NCBI GenBank assembly: GCA_030613285.1
Contig: JAUWME010000005.1
Location: 1 to 18,336 of the forward strand
Origin: Candidatus Zymogenus sp.
GTDB taxonomy: Bacteria > Desulfobacterota > Zymogenia > Zymogenales > Zymogenaceae
Direction: 5' to 3'
DNA length: 18,336 bases
The notes beneath the pieces are model-generated. The model saw nothing but the letters and a program-made list of their open reading frames with translations. It made no database searches and was not told the origin of the DNA. Within the stretch, counting starts at the first letter, position 1, and each line of letters starts with the position of its first letter. The position numbers were made by a program, and so were the translations under genes. Below are positions 1 through 7,971 of this stretch, in pieces.

Positions 1-786
1 GTTTTGAGAAAAGGGGAGGCAGAAAGGGTAAAGAAGGTTTTTCGCGGCCATTTTGATGTAGACCTCAACTATGTTGACGCCCAGGATATTTTTTTGAATA
101 GACTCGCTAATATTACCGACCCGGAAGTAAAAAGAAAGATTATTGGAAACACCTTCATTGAGATTTTTGAGGAAGAGGCAGATAAAATTCCGGGAGCAAA
201 GTACCTTGCCCAGGGTACGCTATACCCGGACGTAATTGAAAGCGTCTCTTTTAAGGGGCCGTCGGCTACCATCAAGTCTCACCACAACGTTGGCGGGCTT
301 CCCGAAAAAATGAACCTCGATTTGATTGAGCCACTGCGGGAACTTTTTAAGGACGAGGTGAGGATTTTGGGAAAAGAATTGGGGCTTCCAGACGACATGA
401 TCCATCGTCATCCGTTTCCGGGGCCGGGGCTTGCAGTGAGGATATTGGGTGAGGTGACAAAAGAGGGCATCGCCATGCTTCAAGAGGCGGACCTCATCAT
501 GGAAAATGAGATAAAGTCAAACGGCTGGTATGACAAAATCTGGCAGGCCTTTACGGTTTTGCTGCCTGTCAAAAGCGTTGGTGTTATGGGCGACGAGCGC
601 ACCTACGAAAACGCAGTGGTCATTAGAGCCGTTGACAGCCGTGACGGAATGACCGCCGACTGGTCCAGAATTCCCCACGAAATTCTTGCCAAAATATCAA
701 ATCGGATTATAAACGAAGTCAAGGGGATTAACCGCGTCGTCTACGATATTTCCACAAAACCCCCCAGCACTATTGAATGGGAGTAA
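1..786 (+). CDS. guaA: GMP synthase (glutamine-hydrolysing), C-terminal part; 5' end outside window
   Basis: GuaA converts XMP, ATP and glutamine to GMP in the cytoplasm, the last step of guanine nucleotide synthesis. The frame is open from base 1, so the gene enters from upstream; a TTG at 4 is an internal leucine codon of the usual LLRKGEAE stretch, not a start. About 261 residues are present, roughly half of a normal GuaA. The glutamine amidotransferase domain and the ATP-pyrophosphatase P-loop are missing upstream. Visible are the YPDVIES segment, NVGGLPEKM, the [17 protein letters not shown] signature of the dimerisation domain, and the conserved end KPPSTIEWE just before the TAA stop. 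Only 6 bases separate the stop from dnaE, and the final GGGAG of guaA probably serves as part of the dnaE ribosome binding site, so the two are likely co-transcribed. Identification is firm; only the truncation by the window limits it. Confidence 0.97.
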   Translation, partial: VLRKGEAERVKKVFRGHFDVDLNYVDAQDIFLNRLANITDPEVKRKIIGNTFIEIFEEEADKIPGAKYLAQGTLYPDVIESVSFKGPSATIKSHHNVGGLPEKMNLDLIEPLRELFKDEVRILGKELGLPDDMIHRHPFPGPGLAVRILGEVTKEGIAMLQEADLIMENEIKSNGWYDKIWQAFTVLLPVKSVGVMGDERTYENAVVIRAVDSRDGMTADWSRIPHEILAKISNRIINEVKGINRVVYDISTKPPSTIEWE

Positions 787-792
787 CCTTAA

Positions 793-3700
793 ATGGCCGA
801 TACTGAAAAGACACCCTCATCAAATTTTGTCCATTTGCATCTCCACACCCAGTACAGCCTTCTGGATGGAGCCATACGGTTGGACGATCTTTTTTCTACC
901 GCAAAGAAATTTGGGATGCCTGCGGTGGCCATGACCGATCACGGGAATCTTTTTGGCGCAGTAGATTTTTATCAAAAGGCAACAAAGGCCGGGATAAAAC
1001 CGATCATCGGTTGTGAGATGTATGTGGCCAAGGGGAAGTATGACCAGAAGGGAGTGGGGGCCAAAGATACTTCCAATCACCTTTTGCTGCTTGTGGAAAA
1101 TGAGACAGGCTACAAAAATCTTACCAGACTTGTTACCCACGCCCACCTTGAAGGTTTTTACTACAAGCCAAGGGTAGATAAAGACTTGCTTTTAAAACAC
1201 AGCGACGGGCTTATTGCTTCTTCGGCCTGTCTTAAGGGGGAGATTGCTGAGAAGCTACTGGGAGGCGACGAAAAGGGCGCCCGTGAGGTTGCGGAAAAAT
1301 ATGCTGAAATATTTCCGGGCAGGTTTTATCTGGAATTGATGGAAAACGGCATGGAAGAGCAGAGGCGGGTAAACAAAGCGTTGATCCGACTTTCGGAGGA
1401 GATCAATCTTCCGCTCGTTGCCACAAACGATTGTCACTATCTTATGCAAAGCGATTCTGTGGCCCATGATGCCCTCCTATGTATCCAGACAGGAAAGACC
1501 ATAAATGACACGGCGAGGATGAAATTCTCGTCTGACGAGTACTATTTTAAATCCCCGTTTGAAATGAAAGAGGCCTTCAGGGATGTACCCGATGCGATTA
1601 GAAACACCATGGTAATTGCCGAGAGATGTAACTTTTCGTTTACATTTGGACAATTCCAGTTTCCAGAATACGATGTTCCACCGGGGGAGAATCTTGATGA
1701 AATCCTCGATAGGGCGACTGAGTTGGGACTAAAAGAGAGGATGGTAAAGATTAAGGCCGAAAAAAGTAATGTCGATTCCCAAACTATCGATTCTCTTGAG
1801 GGGCAGTACAGGGATCGTCTCAAGAGAGAGATTGGGATTATCAAGGACATGGGGTTCTCTAGTTATTTTCTCATCGTCGCAGATTTTATCAACTATGCCA
1901 AAAAGGAGTCCATCTCCGTTGGGCCGGGGAGGGGGTCTGCCGCAGGAAGCTTGGTTGCCTACACCCTTGGAATTACTGATATCGATCCCATTAAGTATGA
2001 TCTCTTGTTTGAGCGATTCCTAAATCCGGAGAGGATAAGTATGCCCGATATTGACATCGATTTTTGCAGAAACGGCAGGGATGATGTCATCAAATACGTT
2101 TCTGAAAAGTACGGCGGTGAACAAAAGGTTGCCCAGATTGTGACGTTTGGAAAGATGCAGGCGCGGGCGGTCATCAGAGATGTGGGGAGGGTGCTTGATA
2201 TGAATTACAAGGATGTGGATAGGATTGCTAAGCTCATTCCGACTATGCCGCTGAACATCAACCTCACCGACGCTATTAAGGCAGAACCTCGTCTCAAGGA
2301 GATGGTCGATACCAATCCGGAGGTTGAACATCTTATCAATATTGCAAAAGGGCTTGAGGGGCTTAACCGCCATTCCTCCACCCACGCTGCCGGGATAGTT
2401 ATCTCAAACGTCCCCCTTGTGGACTATATGCCCCTGATACGGGGGCAAAAAGGGGAGGTCGTAACCCAGTTTGATATGAAGTGTGTCGAAAAGCTGGGGC
2501 TTATAAAATTTGATTTTCTTGGTCTCAGAACCCTTACCGTAATAGAGGATGCCCTAAAGCTCATTAAAGAGAACAGGGGCGTGGAGCTTGACATCTCAAA
2601 TCTTCCCCTCAAAGACCCTGACACATTTAAACTATTTCAGTCTGGAAATACCGACGGGGTTTTCCAGCTGGAAAGCTCCGGCATGAAGGATCTGATGGTG
2701 AGGCTTGTGCCGGAGAAGTTTGAAGAGATAATCGCTCTTGTGGCACTGTATCGACCGGGCCCACTAAACACAGGTATGGCCGAAGAGTTTATTAAGAGAA
2801 AGCACAACAAAAAGGCAATAAAATATGAACTCCCTCAGCTGGAAAGTATCCTTGGGGATACTTACGGCGTGATGATATATCAGGAGCAGGTGATGCAGAT
2901 TGCAGCCGCATTGGCAAACTTTTCTTCTGCAGAGGGTGATCTTTTGAGAAGGGCAATGGGTAAAAAAATTCGGGAAGAGATGGCTGCCCAGAAAGAGAGG
3001 TTCATGGAGGGCGCCCTGAAAAACAATATCAACGAGATGAAAGCCGAAAAGATTTTCCAGCAGATGGAGGAGTTTGCCGAGTACGGTTTTAATAAATCAC
3101 ACAGCGCTGCGTATGCGATGGTGTCGTACAGAACGGCATATTTGAAGGCGCACTACCCTGTGGAATTTATGGCAGCGCTATTGACATCTGAGATGGGCGA
3201 CACCGATAAGCTCATGAAATATATCGGTGATTCGAGAGATATGGGAATTAAGGTACAGCCTCCCCATATAAACAGCAGTGGGGTTACGTTTTCCGTTTCA
3301 GGAGACGAGATTCTCTTTGGGCTTGCCGCTGTAAAAAATGTAGGTGCTGCTGCAATCCATTCGATCATAGAATCGAAAAGAGACGAGGGTGATTTTTTGT
3401 CACTGTTTGATTTTACAAAAAGGGTTGACCTCAGAAAAGTAAATAAAAGGGTGCTTGAGAATCTCATTAAGTGTGGCGCCTTCGACTATTTAAACGTCTC
3501 CAGGGCAAGGTTGATGGCAACTATAGATAGGGCTGTTGAGATGGGTCAGAGTTATCAGGATGAGAGGAAGGTTGGCCAGTCCAACCTTTTTGAAAGTCTC
3601 GATAATGCAAGCGACGGGGCATTTGCAGTAGAGAATTACCCCGATGTTCCAGACTGGACAGATTCTGTGATGATGGCAAACGAAAAGGAGAGTCTTGGAT

Positions 3701-4293
3701 TCTACATAACCGGGCACCCCCTTTTGTCGTTTGAAGGTGTCCTGAGCGCTAAGACGAACTGTGATACTACAACCATTAAAGAAAAGCCGGATAAATCACG
3801 AGTGTGGATTGGCGGGATTTGCGCTGCCAAAAACGAGAAAACTACAAAAAAAGGCGACAGGATGGCGTTTCTGACCCTTGAGGATATGAAGGGGTTTATT
3901 GAGGTTGTGGTCTTTCCCGAACTGTTTCTGAAGTCCAATCCACTCTTTGATGAAGATGCGCCAATCCTTGTGGGTGGCGACTTGGACAAGACCGATGAGG
4001 GATGCAAGATTATTGCAAAGGAGATTTTTCTTTTGAAGGATGCGCCTATTCGTACAGAGAAGAAGATTTACATAGAGATGAACGACCTTGCTGTTCCCAC
4101 AGAGAGCATTGAGAAATTGAGAAAAATTATTGAGAGGTACAGGGGAAAGAGTCGTGTTTTTATTTTGGTCAAAAGCAATAACAACGGAAGTATCACACTT
4201 TCTCTGCCGGGAAATATGGGGGTGAATCCTAACGATGTTTTTCTCAATGAGGTGAAAGCTCTCTTTCAAGATGGTTCAGTCTGGGTGTCGTAA
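793..4293 (+). CDS. dnaE: DNA polymerase III subunit alpha
   Basis: Catalytic subunit of the replicative DNA polymerase. It is 1166 residues long, normal for the proteobacterial-type DnaE. Order of domains: an N-terminal PHP domain (about 12-280) with HLHLHTQYSLLDG at 14-26 and TDHGN at 48-52; the polymerase palm with PDIDIDF at 418-424 (likely catalytic D421 and D423) and the third acidic residue D574 in KFDFLGLRTLT; then fingers, a clamp-binding motif QSNLF at 929-933, and an OB-fold from about 1004 onward. The likely metal-binding His/Asp residues of the PHP domain appear largely retained, unlike the decayed E. coli PHP; this is judged by eye. The ATG at 793 sits 6 bases after the guaA stop, and accA follows after 18 bases. 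The dnaE-accA order is also found in E. coli, which supports an old conserved arrangement. No frameshift is seen. Confidence 0.98.
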   Translation: MADTEKTPSSNFVHLHLHTQYSLLDGAIRLDDLFSTAKKFGMPAVAMTDHGNLFGAVDFYQKATKAGIKPIIGCEMYVAKGKYDQKGVGAKDTSNHLLLLVENETGYKNLTRLVTHAHLEGFYYKPRVDKDLLLKHSDGLIASSACLKGEIAEKLLGGDEKGAREVAEKYAEIFPGRFYLELMENGMEEQRRVNKALIRLSEEINLPLVATNDCHYLMQSDSVAHDALLCIQTGKTINDTARMKFSSDEYYFKSPFEMKEAFRDVPDAIRNTMVIAERCNFSFTFGQFQFPEYDVPPGENLDEILDRATELGLKERMVKIKAEKSNVDSQTIDSLEGQYRDRLKREIGIIKDMGFSSYFLIVADFINYAKKESISVGPGRGSAAGSLVAYTLGITDIDPIKYDLLFERFLNPERISMPDIDIDFCRNGRDDVIKYVSEKYGGEQKVAQIVTFGKMQARAVIRDVGRVLDMNYKDVDRIAKLIPTMPLNINLTDAIKAEPRLKEMVDTNPEVEHLINIAKGLEGLNRHSSTHAAGIVISNVPLVDYMPLIRGQKGEVVTQFDMKCVEKLGLIKFDFLGLRTLTVIEDALKLIKENRGVELDISNLPLKDPDTFKLFQSGNTDGVFQLESSGMKDLMVRLVPEKFEEIIALVALYRPGPLNTGMAEEFIKRKHNKKAIKYELPQLESILGDTYGVMIYQEQVMQIAAALANFSSAEGDLLRRAMGKKIREEMAAQKERFMEGALKNNINEMKAEKIFQQMEEFAEYGFNKSHSAAYAMVSYRTAYLKAHYPVEFMAALLTSEMGDTDKLMKYIGDSRDMGIKVQPPHINSSGVTFSVSGDEILFGLAAVKNVGAAAIHSIIESKRDEGDFLSLFDFTKRVDLRKVNKRVLENLIKCGAFDYLNVSRARLMATIDRAVEMGQSYQDERKVGQSNLFESLDNASDGAFAVENYPDVPDWTDSVMMANEKESLGFYITGHPLLSFEGVLSAKTNCDTTTIKEKPDKSRVWIGGICAAKNEKTTKKGDRMAFLTLEDMKGFIEVVVFPELFLKSNPLFDEDAPILVGGDLDKTDEGCKIIAKEIFLLKDAPIRTEKKIYIEMNDLAVPTESIEKLRKIIERYRGKSRVFILVKSNNNGSITLSLPGNMGVNPNDVFLNEVKALFQDGSVWVS

Positions 4294-4311
4294 AGTTTAG
4301 GAGTTCTTAAA

Positions 4312-5262
4312 ATGAATGAAGTAAAATTTGACAGAAGTATCCAGGAACTTACAAAGAAATTAAGTGAGATAGAAAAGACCGCCGAAGGCCTTGATGTGTC
4401 GAAGATATCGGAGAGTGTTCGTGATCTTCAAAGCAAAACTCAGAGTTTGGAAGAAGACTATTATCAAAAGGGCGATCGGTGGCAGAAGGTCAAAATTTCG
4501 AGACACGACAAAAGCCCCCAGATGCTCGACTACATCTCGTTGATTTTCGATGGGTTTTTGGAACTTCGGGGTGACAGGGTCTACGGCGACGATCCGGCCA
4601 TCCTGTCTGGGCTTTCTGAGATTAATGGTGTTGACGTAATGCTTATCGGCAATCATAAGGGAAGGGGATTGAAGGGGCGTTTGGAGAGAAACTTTGGGAT
4701 GCCCCATCCGGAGGGTTACAGAAAGGCGATAAGGCTGATGAAGATGGCAGAGCGTTTTGGACTGCCTTTGATTACCATGATAGACACCCCCGGTGCATAT
4801 CCGGGTGTGGAGGCTGAAGAGCGCGGACAATCAGAAGCAATTGCAAACTGCATGTATACCATGATGGGGCTTAAGATCCCGGTGATTGCTGTGGTGCTTG
4901 GTGAGGGAGGGAGTGGGGGGGCCTTGGCTCTTGGAATTGCCGACCGAGTGTTGGTTTTGGAAAATGCCAACTTTTCGATAGTTTCCCCGGAGGCGTGTGC
5001 GACAATTCTCTGGAAAGACAGAAAGATGAAAAAAGTAGCCGCAGAAGCGCTGAAATCCACAGCTGCTGACAATCTTGAACTTGGCCTTATCGACGAGGTT
5101 ATTCCAGAACCTCTGGGCGGGGCGCATCGAAATCACAGAGAGACCGCAGATGCGCTTTTTGGCGTGTTGACAAGGCACCTCTCGGAGCTTTTAAAGATGG
5201 AAATTGATGATATATTGAGACTCCGTTACAAACGCTTCAGAGAAATCGGGGAGGTTTTTTAA
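4312..5262 (+). CDS. accA: Acetyl-CoA carboxylase carboxyltransferase subunit alpha
   Basis: AccA pairs with AccD (not in the window) to transfer the carboxyl group from biotin-BCCP to acetyl-CoA, making malonyl-CoA for fatty-acid synthesis in the cytoplasm. The protein has 316 residues, the usual bacterial length. An N-terminal helical part (about 1-70) is followed by a crotonase-like fold with ELRGDRVYGDDPAI, NFGMPHPEGYRKA, MIDTPGAYPGVEAEERGQSE and GEGGSGGALALGIADRV, then NFSIVSPEACATILWKD, all diagnostic of the alpha chain. The start ATG is preceded by AGGAG at 4299-4303 with 8 bases spacing. It lies 18 bases after dnaE and 22 bases before cysE on the same strand, so a shared transcript with both is likely. 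Nothing looks truncated or foreign. Confidence 0.98.
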   Translation: MNEVKFDRSIQELTKKLSEIEKTAEGLDVSKISESVRDLQSKTQSLEEDYYQKGDRWQKVKISRHDKSPQMLDYISLIFDGFLELRGDRVYGDDPAILSGLSEINGVDVMLIGNHKGRGLKGRLERNFGMPHPEGYRKAIRLMKMAERFGLPLITMIDTPGAYPGVEAEERGQSEAIANCMYTMMGLKIPVIAVVLGEGGSGGALALGIADRVLVLENANFSIVSPEACATILWKDRKMKKVAAEALKSTAADNLELGLIDEVIPEPLGGAHRNHRETADALFGVLTRHLSELLKMEIDDILRLRYKRFREIGEVF

Positions 5263-5284
5263 GAATTTCAAGAAGTAGGGTATT

Positions 5285-5974
5285 ATGTTTAAGTTCATAA
5301 AGTCAATACGAGAGGATATTAAGGTAGTCTTTGAGCGAGACCCCGCCGCAAGGTCAACCCTTGAGGTAATTATCTGCTATCCGGGATTTCATGCGGTAAT
5401 TCTTTATAGGATGGCCCATTGGTTCTGGACCAAAAAGTTCTATCTATTAGGACGTATTATTTCCCATTTTGGGAGGTTTATTACAGGTATTGAAATCCAC
5501 CCCGGAGCTACCATTGGACGGCGGTTTTTCATCGATCACGGTATGGGGGTGATTATCGGAGAGACGTCAGAGATTGAAGACAATGTTACCATATATCAAG
5601 GGGTTACATTGGGCGGCAAAAGCTGGAAGAAAGAAAAACGGCACCCCACCCTTGGGGAGCACGTTGTTGTGGGCGCTGGAACTAAGATAATCGGTCCCTG
5701 CAGGCTTGGGGAGTTTTCAAGGATTGGGGCGAACTCCGTTGTAGTAAAAAACGTACCGCCAAGGTCCACCGTGGTGGGAGTCCCAGGAAGAATCATCTAT
5801 TCCATGGAAGGGGAGATTCACGATGACGTGAACCTTGAACATCATCTGCTGCCGGATCCTGAGGAGCAGGCGTTACTTTGTTTGATCGACAGGGTAAAAG
5901 AGCTTGAAAAAAAGATAAAGCTCTTGGAAGGTGATGTTAATAAAGTCCCCTCCCGTAAAATCTTGGGGGAGTGA
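5285..5974 (+). CDS. cysE: Serine O-acetyltransferase
   Basis: Transfers acetyl from acetyl-CoA to serine, giving O-acetylserine for cysteine synthesis. The 229-residue length matches the shorter EpsC/CysE type rather than the longer E. coli enzyme. The N-terminal helical part contains [18 protein letters not shown]; from about residue 68 a left-handed beta-helix of hexapeptide repeats runs from [10 protein letters not shown] through [10 protein letters not shown] and [20 protein letters not shown] at 84-94 carries the predicted catalytic His (H85); an acidic partner at 70 is Glu where E. coli has Asp. The C-terminal 40 residues are charged and helical ([13 protein letters not shown]), with no obvious substitute for the cysteine synthase-docking tail. 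The gene lies 22 bases after accA. A 121-base gap follows before the next gene, so the operon may end here, although I see no good terminator. Confidence 0.95.
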   Translation: MFKFIKSIREDIKVVFERDPAARSTLEVIICYPGFHAVILYRMAHWFWTKKFYLLGRIISHFGRFITGIEIHPGATIGRRFFIDHGMGVIIGETSEIEDNVTIYQGVTLGGKSWKKEKRHPTLGEHVVVGAGTKIIGPCRLGEFSRIGANSVVVKNVPPRSTVVGVPGRIIYSMEGEIHDDVNLEHHLLPDPEEQALLCLIDRVKELEKKIKLLEGDVNKVPSRKILGE

Positions 5975-6065
5975 TAGAGTGTGGGGCTGTTGGAATGTTT
6001 CTGTTCATTGTCCTATAAAGATTGTCCTTTTCGAAATTGCCCAACGAGATAAATATTGAAATCAT

Positions 6066-6081
6066 GATTGTAGTTACAATC
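6066..6081. promoter_or_regulatory. 16-bp perfect inverted repeat upstream of the UPF0280 gene
   Basis: GATTGTA and TACAATC form perfect 7-bp arms around a 2-base centre. The repeat ends one base before the likely ribosome binding site (AAAGG, 6083-6087) of the TTG-started gene at 6096. A dyad with so short a centre is better suited to binding a dimeric repressor than to forming an RNA hairpin. The role is inferred from position only. Confidence 0.35.
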
Positions 6082-6095
6082 CAAAGGCATAAAAA

Positions 6096-6875
6096 TTGCC
6101 AGACTTGTATGCAAACCGGGTATATCGAATAGGGCGAATAGAGCAAAAAAGTCGCGATCTCGCCACATTTACTATAACCGTAAAAGAGACCAACCTTTTT
6201 ATTCAGGCAAAAGCTGACCTCTCAAAAGTGGCAGTGGACACCGTCTTGTCACTGCGTCATAATCTTGAGAGTTACATCAAATCGAGGCCGGAATTTCTAA
6301 CCTCTCTAAAACCGATCGATAGCGATCGGTTTGCCCCAGAAATTGCAAAAGAGATGATTGAGGATTCGAGGACTGCTGGAACGGGGCCGATGGCTGCTGT
6401 TGCGGGAGCGATTGCAGAAAGGGTTGCCATTGCAATTTCTAATGTGGCGGATGCGGGGGATAAAAGGGGGAGTGATGGCAAGGATGTAATCGTGGAAAAT
6501 GGCGGGGATGTTTTTATAGTGACCACAGGCGAGAGGGTCATTGGTATTTACAGTGGGGATTTTCTTTTTGGTCTTGGGATAAAGGTTTCTGCTCAAGAGC
6601 TGGGAATTTCAGGTATCGGGGTCTCATCATCTTCTGCGGTTCTTGGCGAATCATTGAGCCTTGGAAACTGCGACCTTGCGACTGTGGTGGCAAAGCGGGG
6701 TGCCTTGTCTGATGCTGCTGCCACTGCCCTTGGAAACAAGGTCAAAAACGCAAAGGATATTGAAAATGGACTGGATGAGATTGTGGATATACCGGATGTG
6801 GTAGGCGGGCTGGTGATAATTGATGGTAAGATGGGAATTAAGGGTGAGATAACCCTTGTGGCTTTGGATGACTGA
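6096..6875 (+). CDS. UPF0280 family protein, ApbE-like fold
   Basis: A 259-residue conserved protein of unknown function that I assign to the UPF0280 family, which resembles the FMN transferase ApbE. Visible landmarks: AGTGPMAAVAGAIAE at 94-108, DVIVENGGDVF at 130-140, IGVSSSSAVLGESLSLGNCDLATVVA at about 174-199 (quoted in parts: GVSSSSA and CDLATVV are the key pieces), and LSDAAATALGN at 204-214, which recalls the ApbE motif that ends in an Ala-Thr-Ala-Leu stretch. No signal peptide or membrane segment is seen, so it should be cytoplasmic, unlike secreted ApbE. The start is TTG at 6096, chosen because AAAGG lies 8 bases upstream and no ATG is available nearby. A palindrome directly precedes it. 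It is separated from cysE by 121 bases and may have its own promoter. It converges with the small lipoprotein gene across a repeat array. Confidence 0.85.
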   Translation: MPDLYANRVYRIGRIEQKSRDLATFTITVKETNLFIQAKADLSKVAVDTVLSLRHNLESYIKSRPEFLTSLKPIDSDRFAPEIAKEMIEDSRTAGTGPMAAVAGAIAERVAIAISNVADAGDKRGSDGKDVIVENGGDVFIVTTGERVIGIYSGDFLFGLGIKVSAQELGISGIGVSSSSAVLGESLSLGNCDLATVVAKRGALSDAAATALGNKVKNAKDIENGLDEIVDIPDVVGGLVIIDGKMGIKGEITLVALDD

Positions 6876-6910
6876 CCTGTTTGATTTTTATTGGCCCCCA
6901 CCAACCTCCC

Positions 6911-7110
6911 GATAATTGCCAGCCCCTCTAAAATTGCCACCCCCCCTTATTGTGGAAACCTCGGTGGCTCCAACTCTAAAATTGCCAGCAACCCCTTTGT
7001 GATAAACTCGGTGACTCCAACTCTAAAATTACCAGCAACCCCTTTGTGATAAACTCGGTGACATCAACTATAATATTACCAGCAACCCCAGCAGGGTAAT
7101 TGGCGGCAGG
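6911..7110. repeat. Tandem array A of imperfect 47-48 bp repeats
   Basis: Units begin at about 6926, 6974, 7021 and 7068, giving periods of 48, 47 and 47. Each starts CTCTAAAATTGCCAGC (or close), continues with ACCCCTTTGTGATAAACTCG and ends GTGACTCCAA. Units 6974-7015 and 7021-7062 differ at only one position; the outer units are more diverged, and the last one breaks off into CCCCAGCAGGG. The array fills the gap between two convergent genes and abuts the stop codon of the minus-strand lipoprotein gene. Similarity covers the whole unit with no unique spacer, so this is not CRISPR. The period is not a multiple of three and the units carry stops, so it is not coding. A relative of this array occurs at 14268-14491. 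Confidence 0.85.
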
Positions 7111-7111
7111 G

Positions 7112-7273
7112 TTATCTATCGAGGCCGATTCCTACACCGAGACCGATGTTGCCGCGAGGTGACATGGATTTGTAAGCGCCGAATCCGATGTAGGGATTTG
7201 TTGCGCAACCTGATACGGCAAAGAGAATTGATAGGGTAAAAAATAGGAAAACAAATCTAATTTTTTTAGTCAT
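7112..7273 (-). CDS. Very small predicted lipoprotein
   Basis: A 53-residue protein starting at the ATG complementary to 7271-7273, chosen over a longer upstream reading because GGGGA lies 8 bases before this ATG and the signal peptide begins here. MTKK is followed by a hydrophobic stretch (5-21) and the lipobox VSGC, placing the lipidated cysteine at C23. The mature peptide is only 31 residues, rich in Gly, with GFGAYKSMSPRGN and the alternating GLGVGIGLDR at the end, which could form a short beta strand. It probably sits on a membrane facing the periplasm. I do not recognise the family. It has a good promoter of its own, within the gap downstream of kdsC, so it is likely a separate transcript. 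Its stop codon coincides with the edge of repeat array A. Confidence 0.7.
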   Translation of the reverse strand: MTKKIRFVFLFFTLSILFAVSGCATNPYIGFGAYKSMSPRGNIGLGVGIGLDR

Positions 7274-7325
7274 TTTATAATCCCCAAAAAATGTTTTTAA
7301 GGCGTTAGGATGTTCCTTGGGGAGT

Positions 7326-7354
7326 AGGATAGTATAAAGGGGGGGTGAAGTCAA
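7326..7354 (-). promoter_or_regulatory. Sigma70-type promoter for the small lipoprotein gene
   Basis: On the minus strand, TTGACT (complement of 7349-7354) and TATCCT (7326-7331) are separated by 17 bases containing a run of seven C. Transcription would start near 7319, about 45 bases before the ATG at 7273. An overlapping TATACT at 14-base spacing is a poorer alternative. Predicted by consensus match only. Confidence 0.5.
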
Positions 7355-7411
7355 GAGGAAAATGGAGTGGTAATGTTGATGTAATATTGAGTGGCAAAAG
7401 GGAATGGTTAC

Positions 7412-7948
7412 CTATTGAAAATATCTCTTTATTGCCTCGTCCCAAAGTCCCTGGTTTTTTAGGATATATTCACAGACTTCCCTTACGGCACCCCTTCCGC
7501 CCCTGTTTTTTGTAATAATATGGGCTTGGTTTAGTACTTCTTTGACGGAATCGGAAACGGCAAAAGTTAGTCCCACCTTTTTCATGGCGGGGATATCGAT
7601 GAGGTCATCGCCGATGTAGGCTGCCACATCATTTGGGAGATTTGCGTCTTTGAGGAGAATATCAATTGATTTGGCCTTGTCTTTGGCGCCTTGGTGGATG
7701 TGATGTATTCCCAGCTCTTTAGCGCGGTATTTTACCACTTTGGATTTTCTTCCTGTGATTATGGCGGTTTTGATGCCCGCCCTGATTAACATTTTGATGC
7801 CGTGGCCGTCCTTCACGTCAAAACGTTTTGACTCTATTCCATTGTTGTCGACGATAATTCTGCCGTCGGTCATAACGCCGTCAACATCCATAATGAGGAT
7901 TTTTATATTCGATGCTCGTTTTGCTGCATCTTTATCGTTTATTTTCAT
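7412..7948 (-). CDS. kdsC: 3-deoxy-D-manno-octulosonate 8-phosphate phosphatase (KdsC type)
   Basis: Hydrolyses Kdo-8-phosphate to Kdo, a core sugar of lipopolysaccharide, in the cytoplasm. The 178-residue length and lack of a large cap domain fit the tetrameric C0-type HAD phosphatases. HAD motifs are visible: DVDGVMTDG at 21-29 (nucleophile D21, acid/base D23), the threonine of ITGR, a lysine in QGAKDKAKS, and YIGDDLIDIPAMKK, which holds the metal-binding aspartates. VSDSV and the GGRGAVREVCEYIL end are typical of KdsC. An alternative is a related sugar-phosphate phosphatase of the same subfamily, but the tail strongly favours KdsC. It begins 23 bases after the ThyX-like gene and is the last gene of the minus-strand operon starting at 12712. 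The ribosome binding site is weak (AGGA about 11 bases upstream). It implies the host makes Kdo-containing LPS. Confidence 0.93.
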   Translation of the reverse strand: MKINDKDAAKRASNIKILIMDVDGVMTDGRIIVDNNGIESKRFDVKDGHGIKMLIRAGIKTAIITGRKSKVVKYRAKELGIHHIHQGAKDKAKSIDILLKDANLPNDVAAYIGDDLIDIPAMKKVGLTFAVSDSVKEVLNQAHIITKNRGGRGAVREVCEYILKNQGLWDEAIKRYFQ

Positions 7949-7971
7949 CTGGTTTTATTTCCTGTCTCACT

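Noticed and set aside
4..786. TTG at position 4 as start of guaA
   Set aside because: The frame is open to base 1 and the residues around it match the interior of GuaA, so the gene is cut by the window edge.
5949..5974. CTCCC...GGGAG hairpin at the end of cysE as a terminator
   Set aside because: The stem is short, overlaps the stop codon, and no T run follows.
6911..7110. Possible CRISPR array because of regular 47-bp spacing
   Set aside because: Similarity runs through the entire unit, so there are no unique spacers, and no cas genes are present.
7274..7354. Longer version of the lipoprotein starting at 7354
   Set aside because: It would place 27 extra residues before a complete lipoprotein signal peptide and its start would overlap the predicted promoter.
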